In this document: positions 35,512 to 45,180 of the stretch, one piece after another | Position numbering within the stretch: position 1 is the first letter of the stretch | How the letters are laid out: every line of letters begins with the position of its first letter | Assembly: GCA_938016265.1 (NCBI GenBank) | Contig: CALLWB010000076.1 | Span: 62,001-126,000 of the forward strand | Origin: an uncultured Saprospiraceae bacterium | GTDB taxonomy: Bacteria > Bacteroidota > Bacteroidia > Chitinophagales > Saprospiraceae | DNA: 64,000 bases | Direction of reading: 5' to 3' | Program-made: the position numbers and the translations under genes | The notes under the pieces: generated by a model | Told to the model about the DNA's origin: nothing | The model's input: only the letters and a program-made list of their open reading frames with translations | The model's database searches: none

Positions 35512-37824
35512 TTATTCATTATTGGATTTTTCAAGCAACTCGTTGATCATTAACGTTTGCTTTTTTAGTTGTTGTTCAACAAGTTTCATATTTTTCTCCA
35601 AGGTTTGAACGGTATTACTTAAATCATGAATCGTTACCTGTTGCCCACCAATTGTTTCTTGCTGCTTATCTATGGTGTCTTGCTGCTCCTGTACTGCTTT
35701 TACCAAGGGCACGACAAACTCCGCATACCGCAGGCTATAATGTCCGTTGTTCTCTTTTGGAGCGTCTACACCATGAAAATTAAACCCTACGGATTTAGCG
35801 GCGGCCTCTACTTCCTGGGCAATAAATCCGGTTTGAATTTCCGCTCCTCTGCTTGCTTCTGCCTCTCGAACACGGAGTTCTTTTGGCACTTTAGTAATTT
35901 CAGCGATCGCATTCATATCCAAATTATAAGTAACCGGGCGAAGTAGTGAAATAAACTCCAACCCCTTCACGTTTTCTTGTATATTCGTTTTAAATCTTGC
36001 ATCTGAAACAATCGACCAACCGGCATAGCCCCCAATTGAGGTAACTGCATTGTTCCCGAGCCGAATCGTATTGCTGCCGCCAGAAAGAGTGGCATTCCCA
36101 AAGACACCAGAATTAGTAAATCCAGCTCCATTGGGATAGGATTCAAAACCTACTGCCGTATTGAAACTACCCGTTGCTGTTTCATCCAATGCGCGCTGTC
36201 CCAATACCACATTCCCCCAACCAGTAGTATTTCCAAATAACGCCCGGTAGCCAACAGCGACATTTTGCCCTCCAGTCGTGTTAGAAAAAAGAGCCGCTGC
36301 TCCATTTACTGTATTCCAGTTGCCTGTCGTATTTGAATAAAGCGAGTTATTGCCAATCGCGTTATTTTCCCTACCAGTGGTGTTTAAATTTAAAGCTGCA
36401 GAACCTATTGCAGTATTGTAATTGCCCGAAGTGTTGTTTTGGAGAGCCCATGCCCCAGAAGCTGTACTCCCAATTCCCGAGGTGTTGGAAAGCATTGATT
36501 GATGGCCCACTGCTACATTTGCGTTTCCATTTACATTGCTATTTAATGCTTGAAACCCATTAGCTGTATTCCAGACACCAGTAGTGTTTGAAAAAAGGGA
36601 GTTTGATCCTGTAGCTGTATTATTTTCGCCAGTAGTATTAGCATGCAAAGATTTAAACCCAATGGCTGTATTATTGTCAGCGTTGCTTGTATAAAGACTA
36701 CCACGACCGATGGCGGTGTTGTAGGAAGCAGTGGTATTCGTATAAAGTGAATTTGTTCCAATTGCGACATTATCAACACCAGAATCATTTGAGAACATGG
36801 CACTCCCTCCTGCAGCGACGTTAAAACTTCCAGTCGAATTGGCGAAGAGTGAATTTATCCCAATACTCGTGTTAAAATCACCATCCGTATTATTTCTCAA
36901 TGCATTGGATCCTGTAGCAGTATTATTAGAACCCGTTGCATTCACTCGGAGAGCATGGTTCCCAATAGCGGTATTGTTTACCCCTACAGAATTAAAATAG
37001 AGCGCCTGAAAACCGAACCCAGAATTTCTTGTTCCTGCAGTGTTTCGCTCTAGTGCGAATCCCCCAAGTGCAGTATTGTAACTGCCCGTTGAGTTTTGAG
37101 AGAGAGAACTATATCCAACGGCTGTATTGTAAGTGCCTATTGTATTATTACTAAGCGTATAAGATCCAACTCCGGTATTATTACTACCAGAAGTATTGCT
37201 GGTGAGCGTAGAAGCACCTACTCCTAGATTAAAACTGCCCGTTGTATTGTTTAGCAGAGAATTGTGTCCAATCCCGACATTGCTTCTTCCTGTTGTATTT
37301 GAGTATAATGCCCCATAGCCATATCCTGAATTATAGTTTCCAGTGGTATTAGAATACAAGGTTTGGTAGCCTGTTGAGGTGTTTTCAATTCCAGTGTTGT
37401 TAGTTCCTCCAGCCTCTTTTCCAATATAAAGGCTATTCCCGGGTGACACGAAGTGAAATGTTTGCCCGTCCATGATACCGACATCTATACCTTGTACGGT
37501 AAAACGGATGGTGTCTTCGTCCGTTGTGCGTTCCACTTCTATTTTTGTATCTCCATCAGCATCTGTAATTGTACCATTGGCTGAAGTACTTGTTGCAGCA
37601 GTCCAGGCAACCCCATCAAAAGAATAGATATTGCCGTTGGTGTTGTCAATATATAGGTTTCCAGGATTTGCTAGTGGTGTTCCTGGTGCAGGGGGCCCTG
37701 TGCCACTTAATACCTCGCAATTGCACTGATCGGCAAGGTTGATCGTTGTTTGAGCAAAACCGTATTCCGTGCTAAGGAAGAAAAAAAGGAGAAAGTAGAA
37801 CAGATTGATTGTCAAGTATTTCAT
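35512..37824 (-). CDS. Tail-fibre-like surface protein: 17-residue beta-roll repeats and S74 chaperone domain
   Basis: 770 residues with a signal peptide ending in FAQ (about 1-25). Residues ~150-570 consist of about 23 tandem 17-residue repeats of the pattern N-T-A-(I/V)-G-x-x-(A/S)-L-x-x-N-T-(T/S)-G-x-x, like YadA-type head repeats; one copy (NTAIGRGSLYTSNADN) has 16. Then comes SGGSNTIRLGNN, followed by the intramolecular chaperone domain of the S74 type: SDARFKTNIQENVKGLEFISLLRPVTYN and TGFIAQEVEAAAKSVGF. The end is a glutamine-rich coiled coil (EQQDTIDKQQETI). S74 domains trimerise fibres and often cleave themselves off. Probably a trimeric surface fibre or adhesin. Confidence 0.88.
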   Translation of the reverse strand: MKYLTINLFYFLLFFFLSTEYGFAQTTINLADQCNCEVLSGTGPPAPGTPLANPGNLYIDNTNGNIYSFDGVAWTAATSTSANGTITDADGDTKIEVERTTDEDTIRFTVQGIDVGIMDGQTFHFVSPGNSLYIGKEAGGTNNTGIENTSTGYQTLYSNTTGNYNSGYGYGALYSNTTGRSNVGIGHNSLLNNTTGSFNLGVGASTLTSNTSGSNNTGVGSYTLSNNTIGTYNTAVGYSSLSQNSTGSYNTALGGFALERNTAGTRNSGFGFQALYFNSVGVNNTAIGNHALRVNATGSNNTATGSNALRNNTDGDFNTSIGINSLFANSTGSFNVAAGGSAMFSNDSGVDNVAIGTNSLYTNTTASYNTAIGRGSLYTSNADNNTAIGFKSLHANTTGENNTATGSNSLFSNTTGVWNTANGFQALNSNVNGNANVAVGHQSMLSNTSGIGSTASGAWALQNNTSGNYNTAIGSAALNLNTTGRENNAIGNNSLYSNTTGNWNTVNGAAALFSNTTGGQNVAVGYRALFGNTTGWGNVVLGQRALDETATGSFNTAVGFESYPNGAGFTNSGVFGNATLSGGSNTIRLGNNAVTSIGGYAGWSIVSDARFKTNIQENVKGLEFISLLRPVTYNLDMNAIAEITKVPKELRVREAEASRGAEIQTGFIAQEVEAAAKSVGFNFHGVDAPKENNGHYSLRYAEFVVPLVKAVQEQQDTIDKQQETIGGQQVTIHDLSNTVQTLEKNMKLVEQQLKKQTLMINELLEKSNNE

Positions 37825-38352
37825 AGTTCTTATGATTAAATGTTCTTAATAAAGACCATTTGAACCCAACAATGGGCTCAAATTTATTTAAACCCAATTC
37901 ATGCAATAGGAAGTTTGTTTTAGGTTGAAAACTCAATAAAAATGTGCGCTCTACGGTGATTTTGACTCGCAGACGTAGTAAGATTACGGTGAGAATCAAA
38001 ATTGACGGACGTGCGCAGTTTTGCAGAGATTTCAGCATAAAATGAATTTTCTATTGCATGAATTGGGTTAAATATAAAAATACTTGAAGACAACTCAATG
38101 TTATAATTGTGCAATTTTTTGAAAAACAGCACCTTACAGCTAGGAAGTAGATAGTTTTTTCTAGTGTTTTAAGGAAAGGAATGGCGGCCTAAGCCACTGT
38201 AGCAGGGGCCATTGTTATTATTGTGAACTGGAAAAATTTCAGAAGCAAGCCCTTGTAGGTTTATAGCAGAAGTTTGAAATTGAAGGTATGTTGACTTGCC
38301 ATTGGTTTCAAAAAAATCTTAGCATTTCGAAACTAAGGGACAAAGTAATCAC
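37825..38352. other. 528-bp gene-free region carrying a long imperfect palindrome
   Basis: No coding potential is recognised. The region holds a short hairpin at 37860-37881 (TTGAACCCA and TGGGCTCAA, one mismatch) in the leader of the tail-fibre-like gene, then the ~190-base imperfect palindrome listed separately, then about 280 bases with no recognisable element before the DUF1415 gene end. Confidence 0.6.
37886..38075. repeat. Long imperfect palindrome (MITE-like element or structured RNA)
   Basis: The outer arms AACCCAATTCATGCAATAG (37891-37909) and its exact reverse complement (38051-38069) enclose 141 bases. These also fold back: GGAAGTTTGTTTTA pairs with the stretch ending at 38050 using G-T pairs, TTGAAA and CTC pair with GAG and TTTC, and ATTTTGA (37959-37965) plus CTC pairs with GAG (37991-37993) and TCAAAAT (37996-38002). 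The whole can form one long interrupted hairpin. No coding sequence and no clear target-site duplication is seen. It may be a miniature inverted-repeat element or a non-coding RNA. Confidence 0.6.
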
Positions 38353-38925
38353 TTAATCAAGAAAAAGCTCTTTCCACTTTCGTGTAACTTCATCGAGGCC
38401 CATTGCTTCCATTTTGAGAATGTTTCGCTTTGGAATGGAGTTGATATCGTTGTGTTCTTCTGTAGCTTTTGTAACGGAAGCCTCTCTTAACAAGTGGAGC
38501 ATTGGATAGGGAGATCTATTGGTATAGTTGGACACGTCTTCTTTTTCTGTTCCCTGAAACTGGTAGTCTGGGTGAAAACTGGCAATCTGGATACAACTAT
38601 TTAGGTCGCAGACCTCCAACAATTGATTGGCCAATTCAAGCAAATCTAAATAATCTTCAAAATCTTCCCCCAGGTTAGGATGGATCAGTAAAGTAGTTTC
38701 CAAAGATTTAGGATCCGTTTGTTGCAATTGTCGAACCTCCAACATCAAATCATGCAAAAGATCTTTCGTTCTCGTGGCCATAGAGACCCGATAGTGAATT
38801 ACGTTTTCTTTGAATGGCTTAGCTGCAAATGGACATAGTTTCATCTTTACGACGAAAGACGATAACCAATTTTGTGTATGTCGAACATAAACATCCATTA
38901 CCGAATTTACATTTTTTCTTCGCAT
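38353..38925 (-). CDS. DUF1415 family protein
   Basis: 190 residues; an in-frame ATG at 38898 (MDVYVRHTQNWLSSF) gives 181 and may be the true start, as relatives begin near there. Family signatures are WLSSFVVKMKLCPFA, a central IHPNLGEDFEDYLDLLELAN and IASFHPDYQFQGTEKEDVSNYTNRSPYP-type residues (QIASFHPDYQFQGT, YTNRSPYPMLHLLREASV). The family is conserved in many bacteria but has no proven function. It is isolated from its neighbours. Confidence 0.88.
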   Translation of the reverse strand: MRRKNVNSVMDVYVRHTQNWLSSFVVKMKLCPFAAKPFKENVIHYRVSMATRTKDLLHDLMLEVRQLQQTDPKSLETTLLIHPNLGEDFEDYLDLLELANQLLEVCDLNSCIQIASFHPDYQFQGTEKEDVSNYTNRSPYPMLHLLREASVTKATEEHNDINSIPKRNILKMEAMGLDEVTRKWKELFLD

Positions 38926-39012
38926 CAGTAAAATTAATCCTATTGTTAATGAATAATTTAGGCACTAAATGTTTGAATTCAATAAAGGGACGTGTGATAA
39001 AACAACAGATAG

Positions 39013-39318
39013 TTAGGGATTAATTGGAATGTAGACTCGTTGTTGGGTATTGTACGGGATAAATAAACAAAAGTTGTATTGAGTTGAAGCTAATTTATCT
39101 TCTTGCAGGCAGAGTTGCTTGGCACTTGCCATAATTCGCTCATTAAGAATTGAATAGTATTTTTTTGTAGGAATAATGTAGCATTCCTGACAGCAAACTC
39201 CTACAATTTCCCAAAGTTGCTCTTGATTAGGATTGTTCGAATATTTGAAAAATTGCTTTCCATCCAGGTGCGCGGGATTTCTTATTTGCAGGGGAGAAAG
39301 AAATTGTTTCCCCAACAT
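39013..39318 (-). CDS. Hypothetical small protein (doubtful)
   Basis: 101 residues from the ATG at 39318. The frame is open further upstream to 39462, but that would run over the atpD promoter and start. Composition looks protein-like rather than random (MLGKQFLSPLQIRNPAHLDG, LWEIVGVCCQECYIIPTKKYY, CLFIPYNTQQRVYIP), with four cysteines. I recognise no family. It would be divergent from atpD and sits in an otherwise empty 530-base gap. It could equally be non-coding DNA that happens to be open. Confidence 0.35.
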   Translation of the reverse strand: MLGKQFLSPLQIRNPAHLDGKQFFKYSNNPNQEQLWEIVGVCCQECYIIPTKKYYSILNERIMASAKQLCLQEDKLASTQYNFCLFIPYNTQQRVYIPINP

Positions 39319-39385
39319 TGTCAACCCTCTAGACAAGCGCTCATTTAGCCCTTGAAAACTAATCAGAATAAAACCTAAAACTAGG

Positions 39386-40973
<1,588 letters not shown>

Positions 40974-40998
40974 TCTTTACCCGTATAACAGATAAATT

Positions 40999-41250
40999 AT
41001 GAATTTAATCGTATTAACGCCGGACAAGGAGGTTTTTTCTGGAGAAGTTACTTCTGTGAAAGTTCCTGGTACAAAAGGCGAGTTCGAAGTTTTAAGAAAC
41101 CACCAAGCCATCGTTTCTTCCCTAAAAAGTGGTAAAGTAAGAATTATCAAAGAAGGGGGCGAGAAAGAGATCTTCAATATTGGCAGCGGTTTCATTGAAG
41201 TGATAAACAATGAGGTATCCTTGCTCGTTCAAGGTTTCTCAGAAGCTTAG
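40999..41250 (+). CDS. atpC: F0F1 ATP synthase subunit epsilon (short form)
   Basis: 83 residues, only the N-terminal beta-sandwich (LIVLTPDKEVFSGEVTSVKVPGTKGEFEVLRNHQAIVSSL, seen as NLIVLTPDKEVFSG and PGTKGEFEVLRNHQA). The C-terminal helical hairpin that inhibits ATP hydrolysis in E. coli is absent, as is normal in this phylum. It follows atpD by 25 bases in the same operon and is closed by a strong terminator. Confidence 0.95.
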   Translation: MNLIVLTPDKEVFSGEVTSVKVPGTKGEFEVLRNHQAIVSSLKSGKVRIIKEGGEKEIFNIGSGFIEVINNEVSLLVQGFSEA

Positions 41251-41280
41251 AAAGATAACACCAATCTCTGGTTAAAGAAA

Positions 41281-41314
41281 AAAGAGCATTCCGATTTGGA
41301 ATGCTCTTTTTTTT
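41281..41314 (+). terminator. atpDC operon terminator
   Basis: AAAGAGCATTCC and GGAATGCTCTTT form a perfect 12-bp stem with loop GATTT, followed by TTTTT, 30 bases after the atpC stop. Confidence 0.9.
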
Positions 41315-41410
41315 AATGAATACCTACTAGTGCTTTACCCTACTTCAGTTTTGTTTAGTAAGGCAGAATTTTTTATTTTAGGATTTTTAGGCCCGGCAAT
41401 AAAGTTAAAT

Positions 41411-42406
41411 ATGCTTTCTTCAAGATATAAAAATGATGGCGTAGCAAGCATCAAGCTGAATGAAAAACAGCGGAAGTCTATAGCTAAGTACAAGCAAAAA
41501 TTAGCTTCCTCTTCTTCTGTTTATGAACATATTGATTGCCCTGTCTGTGAAATAGATGACTCAGAAGTACTTGCTGAAAAAGATCGCTATGGTTTTGAAT
41601 GCAAAAATGTGATTTGCAAAAATTGTGGCTTGGTGTATATTAATCCGAGAATGTCTAATTCTTTTTACACCAGCCTCTACAAGGAAGACTATCGTGATAT
41701 TTATTCTGGTCAAACAGTAGATTACGTCAAGTATTTTGAAAATCGATATGCTGGAGGAAAGTCAATGTTTGAATTTTTGAATTCAAAAATTCCTGTTAAA
41801 AAAGGTGCAAAAGTGCTTGATGTCGGGTGTGGGATCGGTGCAGTATTAAAATACTTTAAGGATCAAGGCTGCACGATACACGGTATTGATTTAGGAGCTG
41901 AGTTCATTAAGTATGGCCGAGAAAATCACGATCTCAATCTACATCTTAATACAATTTTTGACGTGGAGTTAGATTATGCTCCAGACGTGATTGTGTATTC
42001 TCATGTTTTCGAACATATTCTTGACCTGAACAAAGAAGCTGCCCAACTCCGAAATTTATTAGCAGATGATGGGGTATTACTATTAGAAGTACCAGGCGTA
42101 CTAAACTTAACTCCTTCCTACAATGGCAACTTTATGAAATACTGCCAGAACGCCCACACATTCAGTTTTTCAAAAAACACACTTCAGAATGTCATGGAAA
42201 AAAATGGGTTTGAACTCATTCACGGAAACGAGAATGTAAGCTGTATTTTTAAGAAAAAGGCAATTCCCAAAAAATTCACCCCAACCAACTCTTATCAAGA
42301 AATCAGTGCCTACCTGAAGAAAATGGAGTCTGCCCGAGTGTTTTGGGAGATAAGAGACCTCGCCCAAAAAGCTAAAGACCGAGCCATCCGACTTGTAAGG
42401 CGCTAA
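41411..42406 (+). CDS. Zinc-ribbon class I SAM-dependent methyltransferase
   Basis: 332 residues from the ATG at 41411 (MLSSRYKNDGVAS); the frame is open to 41330, but that would start just past the atpC terminator and give an unlikely hydrophobic head. The N-terminal zinc ribbon is CPVC (about 43) and CKNCGLVYINPRMS (about 70). The methyltransferase core has motif I VLDVGCGIGAVLKYF (about 135-149), the acidic residue in IHGIDLGAEF, YSHVFEHILDL and LLLEVPG. This architecture occurs in methyltransferases of cell-surface sugar or lipid biosynthesis; the substrate is unknown. Confidence 0.85.
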   Translation: MLSSRYKNDGVASIKLNEKQRKSIAKYKQKLASSSSVYEHIDCPVCEIDDSEVLAEKDRYGFECKNVICKNCGLVYINPRMSNSFYTSLYKEDYRDIYSGQTVDYVKYFENRYAGGKSMFEFLNSKIPVKKGAKVLDVGCGIGAVLKYFKDQGCTIHGIDLGAEFIKYGRENHDLNLHLNTIFDVELDYAPDVIVYSHVFEHILDLNKEAAQLRNLLADDGVLLLEVPGVLNLTPSYNGNFMKYCQNAHTFSFSKNTLQNVMEKNGFELIHGNENVSCIFKKKAIPKKFTPTNSYQEISAYLKKMESARVFWEIRDLAQKAKDRAIRLVRR

Positions 42407-42464
42407 CCAACGCTGAGCGACTAAAAAAATTCCATTTTCTACCTACAACTTTCTATCAATTCCT

Positions 42465-42472
42465 TACCTTTG
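42465..42472 (+). promoter_or_regulatory. -7 element of the DNA methyltransferase gene
   Basis: TACCTTTG matches the Bacteroidota -7 consensus TAnnTTTG. The expected start of transcription is near 42479, about 30 bases before the ATG at 42511. A clear TTTG at -33 is not seen. Confidence 0.5.
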
Positions 42473-42510
42473 CATGTATAGGCTTGTGTAACGTTGTATA
42501 ATGTTTGGTC

Positions 42511-43596
42511 ATGGAAAAATACATTATGGTTGGGAAGGCTGCTCAACTCCTAGGGGTTAGCACTGCGACCCTTAGAAGGTGGGATACGTCTGGAAAATTT
42601 AAAAGTACTCGACATCCGATGAACAATTATCGAGTGTATCAGGAAAGTCAACTGCTGGCATTCATGGAAGAACTAACTTCAATCAATGAGACAAAGCCAA
42701 TTTTAGACATCAAGCCCTACCTCGAAACTGACCTTGGTAAGCTGTATCAACACGAAGCCATCGCCTACCTCAAAACCCTGGAAAACGAATCCGTAAATCT
42801 GATTTTTGCAGACCCACCATACAACATCAAAAAAGCAGAGTGGGACACCTTTGCCTCACAAAAAGATTATGTAGAATGGAGTATGAATTGGATGAAGGAA
42901 GCACATCGGGTCCTTAAGAAAGATGGCGCCCTGTATGTTTGTGGGTTTTCAGAAATTCTTGCCGACCTAAAATGGGCATCCAATAGCCTGTTTGCAGGCT
43001 GCAAGTGGCTGGTCTGGTACTACAGAAACAAGGGGAACCTAGGTGGAAACTGGGGGCGTTCTCACGAAAGTATCCTGCACCTCAGAAAGAGCAAAAAATT
43101 TACCTTTCATACAGACGAGGTACGTGTGCCATACAACAAACACACCATTAAATATCCAGCCAGAAAACAAGCGGAAAGCTCGCAATTTGGAAGTGGTAAG
43201 AAGAGTGACTATGTGTGGACTCCAAACCCTCTAGGAGCAAAACCAAAAGATGTCCTTGAAATACCAACCATTAGCAATAGTTCCTGGGAAAAAACACCAC
43301 ACAAAACTCAAAAACCTGTTGAATTGCTGCGACGGATCATACTCTCTTCCTCCAATGCCGGGGACTTAATACTTGATCCTTTCGGAGGCTCGGGTACAAC
43401 CTACGCGGTTGCCGAAGCCTACAACAGAAGGTGGTTGGGTACAGAGTTGGAAACCGAATATTGCCAGATCATCAAAGACCGAATTACCAACGCCGATCAC
43501 ATCCAACGGATTGCTTCCGAAAAGGATGAACAAGAAGCATTGAAAAGACGTGCTAAATTGCGGGGCAAGGAAAACCAAAAAAACGAACCATTTTAA
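42511..43596 (+). CDS. Orphan DNA methyltransferase with N-terminal MerR-type HTH
   Basis: 361 residues from the ATG at 42511; a TTG two codons upstream is in frame but not needed. Residues 1-55 form a MerR-type helix-turn-helix (YIMVGKAAQLLGVSTATLRRWDTSGKFK, then RHPMNNYRVY). The methyltransferase part has catalytic motif IV FADPPYN (about 98-104) before the SAM-binding motif DPFGGSGTTYAVAEA (about 288-302), the order of beta-class N6-adenine/N4-cytosine enzymes. HKTQKPVELLRRII is also typical. No restriction gene lies next to it, so it is an orphan methyltransferase; the HTH may help choose the site or autoregulate. Recognition sequence unknown. Confidence 0.9.
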   Translation: MEKYIMVGKAAQLLGVSTATLRRWDTSGKFKSTRHPMNNYRVYQESQLLAFMEELTSINETKPILDIKPYLETDLGKLYQHEAIAYLKTLENESVNLIFADPPYNIKKAEWDTFASQKDYVEWSMNWMKEAHRVLKKDGALYVCGFSEILADLKWASNSLFAGCKWLVWYYRNKGNLGGNWGRSHESILHLRKSKKFTFHTDEVRVPYNKHTIKYPARKQAESSQFGSGKKSDYVWTPNPLGAKPKDVLEIPTISNSSWEKTPHKTQKPVELLRRIILSSSNAGDLILDPFGGSGTTYAVAEAYNRRWLGTELETEYCQIIKDRITNADHIQRIASEKDEQEALKRRAKLRGKENQKNEPF

Positions 43597-43666
43597 CGAT
43601 TATTTTTATTCGTATCAAAAAAACGCACACTACGTATACATACCAACTTAGACTAAACAAAATCAT

Positions 43667-44644
43667 ATGAAAAACTATCTACTTTCCATTGTTCTTTTTT
43701 ACATAAGTGTTTCCCTTTTTGCTCAGACGGCCATAGTCGCAGAATATAAAATGGACGGAAATGGAAAAGACGCTAGCCCAAACATGTTTGACGCTACAGT
43801 GTTTGGTGCGACACCTACCATGGATCGATTTGGCAATATAGATGGCGCATTATCATTTGATGGTACTGATGATTACCTCGAAGTGTTGAATCAGTCAATG
43901 TTAAATTTTGGAATTTGCGATTTCGCGATTTCATTGTGGATAAAGACAAGTTCCAATTCAATGCAAATGTTAGTTCATAACGGTTCGGATGGATTTGATC
44001 CCCAATATTGGTTACGACTAAAGGACTTTTCTTCTAGCGCGATTGATCTAAAGTTTCTTACCAGCGATGGCATCCCTTCCAGCCCAAATGTCACCTATAA
44101 TAACCCATCTATTTATGACAACAACTGGCACCACATCCTTGTCCAGCGAAAAAGCTTAGATCATCAGGTTTATTTTGATGGGGCTTTAGTCAGCAATTTT
44201 ATAGGCTCACAGATTAAAAACATTATAAATATGGAGAATATGCTCATTGGAGCACAACACCCGACTCCAGCATCTGGATTTCCAACCATTCACAATTTTT
44301 TCAATGGATCAATGGACGATCTTGTTTTCTATAAAGGAGCATTAAGCACAGAAGAGGTCGAAACAGTTTTCAATGAAACCCCTACCTCCACAATAGATGT
44401 CAAAACAATGGCAGACAACATAGTAATTTTTCCCAATCCAACATCTGACATTTTACAAATCAACGACTACCCTTCCACAACCATAAAAAACGTAAAGATT
44501 GTAGATGGTAGTGGAAAAACAGTTCTACATTTCCTTCAATTAACAGACAATCAGATCGATGTATCTGTTTTAGCAGAAGGAATTTACTTCGTTGTTTTTG
44601 AATTCCAAGGTAACTTTATCACGAAAAAAATTCTTAAGAAATAG
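43667..44644 (+). CDS. LamG/concanavalin A-like protein with T9SS type A sorting domain
   Basis: 325 residues with signal peptide (about 1-19, ending LFAQ). Residues ~22-235 form a LamG-like jelly roll (AEYKMDGNGKDASPN, GALSFDGTDDYLEV, FAISLWIKTSSNS, NWHHILVQRKSLDHQVYFDG, GSMDDLVFYKGAL). Residues ~245-325 are a T9SS type A signal: IVIFPNPTSDILQIN, VKIVDGSGKTVLH, VSVLAEGIYFVVFEF, ITKKILKK. The sorting domain directs export through the type IX system and attachment to the surface. Probably binds a carbohydrate; no catalytic domain is present. Confidence 0.92.
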   Translation: MKNYLLSIVLFYISVSLFAQTAIVAEYKMDGNGKDASPNMFDATVFGATPTMDRFGNIDGALSFDGTDDYLEVLNQSMLNFGICDFAISLWIKTSSNSMQMLVHNGSDGFDPQYWLRLKDFSSSAIDLKFLTSDGIPSSPNVTYNNPSIYDNNWHHILVQRKSLDHQVYFDGALVSNFIGSQIKNIINMENMLIGAQHPTPASGFPTIHNFFNGSMDDLVFYKGALSTEEVETVFNETPTSTIDVKTMADNIVIFPNPTSDILQINDYPSTTIKNVKIVDGSGKTVLHFLQLTDNQIDVSVLAEGIYFVVFEFQGNFITKKILKK

Positions 44645-45180
44645 CATGCAATCCATGTGCAAAAATATTTCCATTCCTAACTAAAGGCCCATTCCGATGT
44701 TTGGGCCTTGGTAATCAGGAGGTAATACTAGGCGGTTTCTAAAGCAAAAATTCGAAAATGGCTATATTAAAGATCTTCAATCAGCCTAGTGCCTGATCAT
44801 TAAAACATGCCAGCCCCCAGCCACCAACTATCGAATGCTCACCTCAGGAGACAACTGCAATTCCAAAAACCGAAGAAAAAAACACAGAGGAAAAAAAGAA
44901 TAGATCCCTGTGATTTCCAAATTTTGAAAAAAATAGACCGTTTTTCTTATCTTTACGGCTCTTCATAGATGTTTTTTGTAATGAAAATTTCTAAGAAAGG
45001 ACTTCCCCAAACGAAATATATTTATTACTATAAATTATTGTAAGACCACGATAAAATTTTTAGTTTTAACTTGGCATATATGTTTCGCAAAAAAAGACTT
45101 CAATTGTTTTAAACAGTATTACAATTTAGACATCTGAAACAAGTCAGAACCTACTAACGAGATCCATAAATATTGTATGT
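44645..45180. other. 536-bp intergenic region before the T9SS cargo operon
   Basis: A hairpin at 44684-44709 (AAGGCCCA and TGGGCCTT, loop 10 nt, no T run) may end the LamG transcript. The remainder is AT-rich and contains TTGG at 45071 and TATATGTTTCG just after it, which resembles a weak -7 element for the next gene. A 53-codon frame at 44807-44968 is lysine/arginine-rich and not supported as a gene. Confidence 0.4.

Noticed and set aside
37891-38069. A two-repeat CRISPR-like arrangement.
   Set aside because: The two 19-base units are in inverted, not direct, orientation, there is only one pair, and no cas gene is in the window.
44807-44968. A 53-codon frame upstream of the T9SS cargo gene.
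   Set aside because: Composition is dominated by lysine, arginine and glutamine from A-rich DNA, with no recognisable start signal or family.
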